Assembly: GCA_003427395.1 (NCBI GenBank)
Contig: BFEA01000288.1
Span: 516,100 to 536,825 of the forward strand
Length of the DNA: 20,726 nt
Source of the DNA: Chara braunii
Taxonomy: Eukaryota; Streptophyta; Charophyceae; Charales; Characeae
Reading direction: 5' to 3'
In this document: positions 17,343 to 20,726 of the stretch, piece by piece
Position numbering within the stretch: position 1 is the first letter of the stretch
Layout: each line of letters opens with the position of its first letter
Made by a program: the position numbers and the translations under genes
The notes under the pieces: model-generated
Told to the model about the DNA's origin: nothing
What the model saw: the letters and a program-made list of their open reading frames with translations, nothing else
The model's database searches: none

Positions 17343-18071
17343 ATGCATTCTCCTCGCTGTCCACGGACACATCCCTTGGATGGAGAAACTGATCGGGATG
17401 CTCCCCTTACGAGAGGCAGGCCTGACTTCAGTTCATGTGGGGTATATGCGATTGTAAGTCCATGGTGTCGCAGGATGTACATCGGGGGAACTACTCGCTC
17501 CTTCCAAACCAGATGGAGGGAGCATTTCCGTTGCTATATGCACGGATTTTTCGGGCATGGTCCTCTGTTGTACAATTGGTTGCGCAGGTTCGGCTGGGAC
17601 AAGTACGTGATGGTTCCGCTGGTCGGTGTCGATGCGAGGGATGTCAAAGAGGCTGAAGCAAGGTTTATCTCCAGCATCACTCCGTCACTTAATACCTCAG
17701 GTACTATAGTACCTGTCGGACCAAGGAAGAGGCGAAGAAGACCAGGACGACGAGAGAGATTGAAGGCGGCGATCGAGAAGAGCGACACAGCAAACACGAC
17801 GGGCGGTAACCTCCTAATCTTCGAAGTAGGCAGATGCCTCAGAGCATCGCTGATACTCATCCTGAGAACGGCCTTACCGGGAGTACAGGTGAGGTCATTC
17901 GGCGGCAAGACATGGGTGGATTCCTGGAGAAGGATTTCGTCGCTATTCGGACGGGCGATTCTAATTTTTGACGGGAAAAAATACTACTTGAAGGACTGTC
18001 GAAGGAAGCTGGAACACGGGGTTTTTTTCATTGTCACGAAGGTACGACGGACATCCAACGCTATCGATTGA
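17343..18071 (+). CDS. ORF2 first part: GIY-YIG endonuclease domain, 242 aa
   Basis: Predicted DNA endonuclease that would nick the target to prime reverse transcription. The GIY-YIG domain covers about residues 31-120: Gly33-Val34-Tyr35, a 10-residue spacer, Tyr46-Ile47-Gly48, then Arg57 and His61 in the R-x3-H helix (RWREH), acidic Glu103/Glu105 in KEAEARFI, and Asn117 after PSL. All signature positions of the family are present, so the nuclease domain looks intact. A basic stretch, RKRRRRPGRRER (residues 128-139), is a likely nuclear localisation or DNA-binding linker. The rest is unassigned. The frame stops at TGA 18069-18071 but continues in the same frame into the RT part. A GIY-YIG domain before the RT is diagnostic of the permuted Penelope group. 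Confidence 0.88.
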   Translation: MHSPRCPRTHPLDGETDRDAPLTRGRPDFSSCGVYAIVSPWCRRMYIGGTTRSFQTRWREHFRCYMHGFFGHGPLLYNWLRRFGWDKYVMVPLVGVDARDVKEAEARFISSITPSLNTSGTIVPVGPRKRRRRPGRRERLKAAIEKSDTANTTGGNLLIFEVGRCLRASLILILRTALPGVQVRSFGGKTWVDSWRRISSLFGRAILIFDGKKYYLKDCRRKLEHGVFFIVTKVRRTSNAID

Positions 18072-19118
18072 CGAAAGTTCCATCTTGAGAGAATTTTAGC
18101 TAATCCTTCCCTGCTACAGAATCTCGCAAGGAGAGCTATGACTTATCTGATCCAATTATACCGAACCGCTTTCCTCTTTTCCCAGAAAAAGACACGAAAC
18201 TACCTGCGCATTAAATTGGATCGATTGATTAGGAAGATGTCGGGGATTAGTGTCAGACGTAGGATCACGGTGAAGGTATTGTTCTCTGATTGTATCCGGA
18301 GATCCGCGATTCGCATGGAAGTATCGAGGATTATTAGCACCCTGATCGATCATAAACTGCTTTCCGCTGTAGTCCAATCGGGAGTTAGGATTGTTCGCAT
18401 GAGGAACCGGTCTGTGGGAGATATAGTACACAACCATAAGCTGTATGCCAAACAGCATGAGGTTTCCTGCACATGCGCGCGCTTTCCATCTGAATTCCCT
18501 AGGGAAAACGGGCATGTGAAGTGTAGGATTTCTCACATACCATGTCCGTCCTTCCTCCATAATTCTAGGAACGTCACGTACCCAGAAAACCACGAATATG
18601 TGAAGAAGAAGGTGGAACAGGGGATTAGAGAAGCCGTGTCGTGTCTTAGCCTCGGAAGGCTAGTGAATGTCCGATGTCACGAACTATTTAAACATAGTAA
18701 CGCACGGATATCGGCTATGACGCAAGCCGACGTCCAAGCATTTGCTGACTCACTTGAAGGCCTGGTAAGGGCTCCTGTCGATCGGAACCAAGGGGAGACT
18801 CTGATTGTGTGTCCTACGACATACCATCATGGCATGAGGATGACATTCCCTCTCAATACTAGTTACGAGATGGTTGAGAAGGACGAGCTCCAAGTTTTAT
18901 CACAAATGAAAAGTGATTATGAAATGAGATAACTTACGCGGATCGGAAGATGGGTACCAAATGGGAGACTGGGTCAGGTCTACACTAGCCCATTCTCTGT
19001 AGCTGATAGGCGCACAACAAAGGCACTTCACAGGCTGTTGACGTCAACCGGCCCAGATCAATGGGACCAGTGCATGACCTTTGAAGAGTGTAGCATCGGA
19101 ATATCTCTCCTTTCATGA
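18072..19118 (+). pseudogene. ORF2 second part: Cys-rich motif and start of Penelope-type RT
   Basis: In frame with the GIY-YIG part after one TGA; an ATG at 18138 opens 264 codons. It has a basic helical region, then GDIVHNHKLYAK, then CTCARFP, GHVKCR and SHIPC (a Cys/His cluster like the putative zinc finger of related elements). Next comes LVRAPVDRNQGETLIVCP and TYHHGM, the D-K/R-N-x-G...C-P..Y signature at the start of Penelope RTs. A TAA at 18930-18932 interrupts it. The frame reopens with GRWVPNGRLGQVY and then jumps to the C-terminal tail shared with the pseudo-LTR, ending at TGA 19116-19118. RT palm motifs, including Y-x-D-D, are absent. I infer a deletion of about a kilobase near 18985-19045. 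Confidence 0.72.
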
Positions 19119-19988
19119 TTTTCTTTCCCTTTTTGACATGTATTTTATCGCTTTTGCGGACAGATGCTCAGTAGAAAGAAGGTACGATGAGAACCTGACA
19201 GACAGGCCACAGATAATGGGGACGATGTCCGTTTTGGAAGACGGGGGACACAACACGGATAACAAGGTACATAGGTGTTTCGGGACAACTTTATGCGTGA
19301 TAGGAAAATAACGGTCCCGTACCGGCACGTTCCGTTTCGTACCGTAGAAAGACCGAGCTAGCGTTTTTGAAATTTTAATTTATTCTTCGACGTTTTGGTT
19401 GTTTTTTACCCGTTCGAAGCACGGGCTCAGTTCGTAGTGCTATCACGGGCAGACACTTATTGTCGGATGTTTATTTTTCGGGTTTTCTCAGATTTTCTGT
19501 CTACGTAGCTCAGAGGGCGGGATTTGATGACGGGTCATAACATGACCAGCGAACTCAGTATATTCAGATGAAAATGATGACAATAGCTGCCATGTCCTTA
19601 GTTGAGAATCGGGCAGTTCTGCTACGGTTCGCTACGTTTTGCTACGTTTTGCTACTTTTTGGACATAGGTCAGTCCGGGCGCTAGGCTGCAGGTTACTTA
19701 TAGAGGGCAAGGCAAGACTCTCTTCCTCCGAAACTGAAGCTCGGATGAGCACCTCCTGATGAGTTGGGAGGCGAGCCAACGAAACCGGTCGAGGATTTCG
19801 CCAAGTTTCTTTCGCTGGGCTAGTGACATGGTGAGGCATGAGAGGATTGTGAGGTGGACATGGGGTGATGTGGAAAAGATTGCGAGGTGGTAGAATGTTT
19901 TATCTTTCTGAGTAATGCATGGTGGTTCTCATTGCTTCGTATATGTCTCTCCCTGGCTTCAGCACGTTGCCGCGTCTGTCTCTTGCTC
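19045..19988 (+). repeat. Downstream pseudo-LTR of the Penelope-like element
   Basis: Partner of 14942-15883. It begins inside the coding C-terminus, carries the 10-bp repeats (19621-19660) and the second hammerhead, and ends at TCTTGCTC, after which the LINE sequence resumes (CACTTCTTGAAC against CACTTCTTGATC in copy 1). It would supply the 3' untranslated region and transcript end. The divergence of about 4% from the upstream copy dates the pair as not very recent. Confidence 0.93.
19730..19809 (+). ncRNA. Type I hammerhead ribozyme, pseudo-LTR B
   Basis: Identical to the upstream ribozyme. CTGATGA is at 19756-19762, stem II GTTGG/CCAAC at 19763-19767 and 19776-19780, GAAA at 19781-19784 and CCGG stem III at 19785-19788. 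Predicted cleavage is after C19790. Stem I is CCTC/GAGG (19752-19755 and 19791-19794), with the distal helix GAAACT/AGTTTC at 19730-19735 and 19804-19809. The two predicted cleavage sites are exactly 4,105 nt apart. Confidence 0.92.
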
Positions 19989-20328
19989 TTGCACTTCTTG
20001 AACAGTAATTGCAGGTACACTCAAGTGGTCGTCTTCCGATTTGTACAACAACACCATTAAACCCTGAGGGGAGTCTGAGCAAATCAAAGGGACCAACAAC
20101 TCCTTGATTTGTCCAGCCTTAAGGTCTTGTTTGCAAAGCGTTGCCGTAAGGACGGTCATTAGGGACTTCTTTGTGCCTTCTCCCGGTTGACCCCGTTTTT
20201 TTGCTTTTGCGGTTTCAATATCTGGGAGGTCCAAGGCCGCTTCATCCGATCGTTGTTCTTTCATGTTGGGATTATCTTCCATACATTTTTTTTTATAGAG
20301 GGAGGGCAATTCAACACTTGATCCTTAC
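19989..20328 (-). mobile_element. LINE unit copy 2, 5' part (resumed after insertion)
   Basis: Similarity to copy 1 (about 12283-12767) resumes at CACTTCTTGA and stops at about 20328 after ACTTGATCCT. The minus-strand frame 19959-20309 keeps MKEQRSDEAALDLPDI and QIKELLVPLICSD uninterrupted, so this copy preserves the coding state better than copy 1 and lacks the 133-bp duplication. The last ~30 residues of that frame come from the inserted pseudo-LTR. Confidence 0.8.
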
Positions 20329-20330
20329 TC

Positions 20331-20621
20331 CGTACTAACCATGGCTCAAGCGAGAAGCTGAAGTTACTAAGCGCATTCACAGAGAAGTGGATAGACCCAC
20401 AAAGGAAAATATATGAAATAACAGTGAACGACAAACTGATTTGGAAGAAATGGCTGGCACAAGAAAGCCAGGGTAGACTGCTTTCCTACAACTCCCCCTG
20501 GGGATTGTGTCGAGTTGTTGGCAGAGTGCCTGATCCCCTCCCAGCCTGCAGATTCTTCCCTGGGAGATGCACTCAGATCTACACGACCATCAGATCAGGC
20601 TTCCCCCACCTCCGCCAATAG
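20331..20621 (+). other. Open frame of unknown origin at the right edge
   Basis: From the LINE boundary a plus-strand frame is open to TAG 20619-20621. It reads through EKWIDPQRKIYEITVNDKLI, then WKKWLAQESQGRLLSYNSPW and CRVVGRVPDP. The residue mix looks protein-like rather than random, but I cannot name a family and no start codon lies near its 5' end. It may be an exon or a truncated transposon ORF. 20622-20726 is Pro-codon-rich (CCTCC-type) and unassigned. Confidence 0.3.
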
Positions 20622-20726
20622 ATGACCGGGAGATCCCCCCCACCCACCGACAGTCAGCCAGGAGACCCCGTTGCCACCCTCCTGGCCGTTCCCCGCTGAG
20701 GCCTGTCCCCCTCCTCCGCCTCCTCC

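Larger units (their letters stand above)
14850..19988 (+). mobile_element. Penelope-like retroelement with permuted GIY-YIG and hammerhead ribozymes
   Basis: A ~5.1-kb element inserted in LINE copy 2; copy 1 shows the matching uninterrupted site at about 12275-12290. In order it has a ~92-bp leader, a 942-bp direct repeat, a gag-like CCHC ORF, an ORF with N-terminal GIY-YIG followed by a Cys-rich motif and the start of a Penelope-type RT, then the second direct repeat. The repeats lack the TG...CA ends of LTRs, begin inside the C-terminal coding sequence and each carry a type I hammerhead, all known traits of Penelope pseudo-LTRs. The permuted domain order matches the group described from green algae and invertebrates. 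RT palm motifs are missing, so this copy cannot reverse transcribe by itself. Confidence 0.85.

Noticed and set aside
18156-18593. 145-codon minus-strand frame
   Set aside because: Antisense shadow of the ORF2 second part, which has recognisable motifs in the plus-strand frame.
14942-19988. Reading the ~942-bp direct repeats as LTRs of a Gypsy or Copia element
   Set aside because: They lack TG...CA ends, a primer binding site and a polypurine tract. The first repeat begins inside coding sequence and the body encodes GIY-YIG and a Penelope RT start rather than protease, integrase and RNase H.

Overview
The window is repeat-dominated eukaryotic nuclear DNA. Microsatellites, poly-A/T runs, nested and decayed retroelements and long non-coding AT-rich stretches fill it, and I found no intact host gene. 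A green-lineage organism is likely. Zinc-knuckle gag-like proteins with a Trp right after the last Cys of the knuckle, followed by a charged coiled coil, remind me of a charophyte such as Chara. That is an inference from recall, not a database result.

Layout. 1-2820 holds simple repeats, short duplications and a 174-bp foldback element (2103-2276). 2821-5215 contains one gag-like CCHC ORF (3694-4089) in otherwise unassigned sequence. 5216-7960 is AT-rich and non-coding, with a degenerate ~123-bp tandem array (about 5980-6590) and nine irregularly spaced copies of a ~25-bp motif (about 6876-7575). 7960-10600 has no recognisable gene except a tRNA-like segment on the minus strand (9957-10028). 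10457-14033 is a decayed LINE-type (non-LTR) retrotransposon on the minus strand: zinc-knuckle ORF1 segment, charged region, start of an APE endonuclease, a reverse transcriptase (RT) fragment and, beyond an unrelated gap, a post-RT segment. A second copy of the same internally deleted LINE unit occupies 14031-14849 and 19989-20328.

The most important feature splits that second LINE copy: a ~5.1-kb Penelope-like retroelement at about 14850-19988. It has two direct repeats of ~942 bp (14942-15883 and 19045-19988, about 96% identical by eye), read here as the pseudo-LTRs typical of Penelope elements. Each carries a canonical type I hammerhead ribozyme with all core nucleotides, paired stems and a palindromic CCGG stem III. 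Between them lie a gag-like CCHC/coiled-coil ORF (16066-16920, continuing in frame past a TGA to 17211) and an ORF that starts with a complete GIY-YIG endonuclease domain, followed by a basic linker, a Cys-rich motif and the beginning of a Penelope-type RT (17343-19118 with two in-frame stops). The RT catalytic core is missing. This is the permuted order (endonuclease before RT) known from algal and invertebrate Penelope elements, here combined with an upstream zinc-knuckle ORF and paired ribozymes.

How the parts would work together, by inference: transcription through the pseudo-LTRs would give RNA cut at the two hammerheads, releasing a ~4,105-nt unit that spans both ORFs. ORF1 would bind RNA. 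The GIY-YIG domain would nick target DNA for target-primed reverse transcription. This copy lacks an RT core, so it would need RT supplied by another copy.
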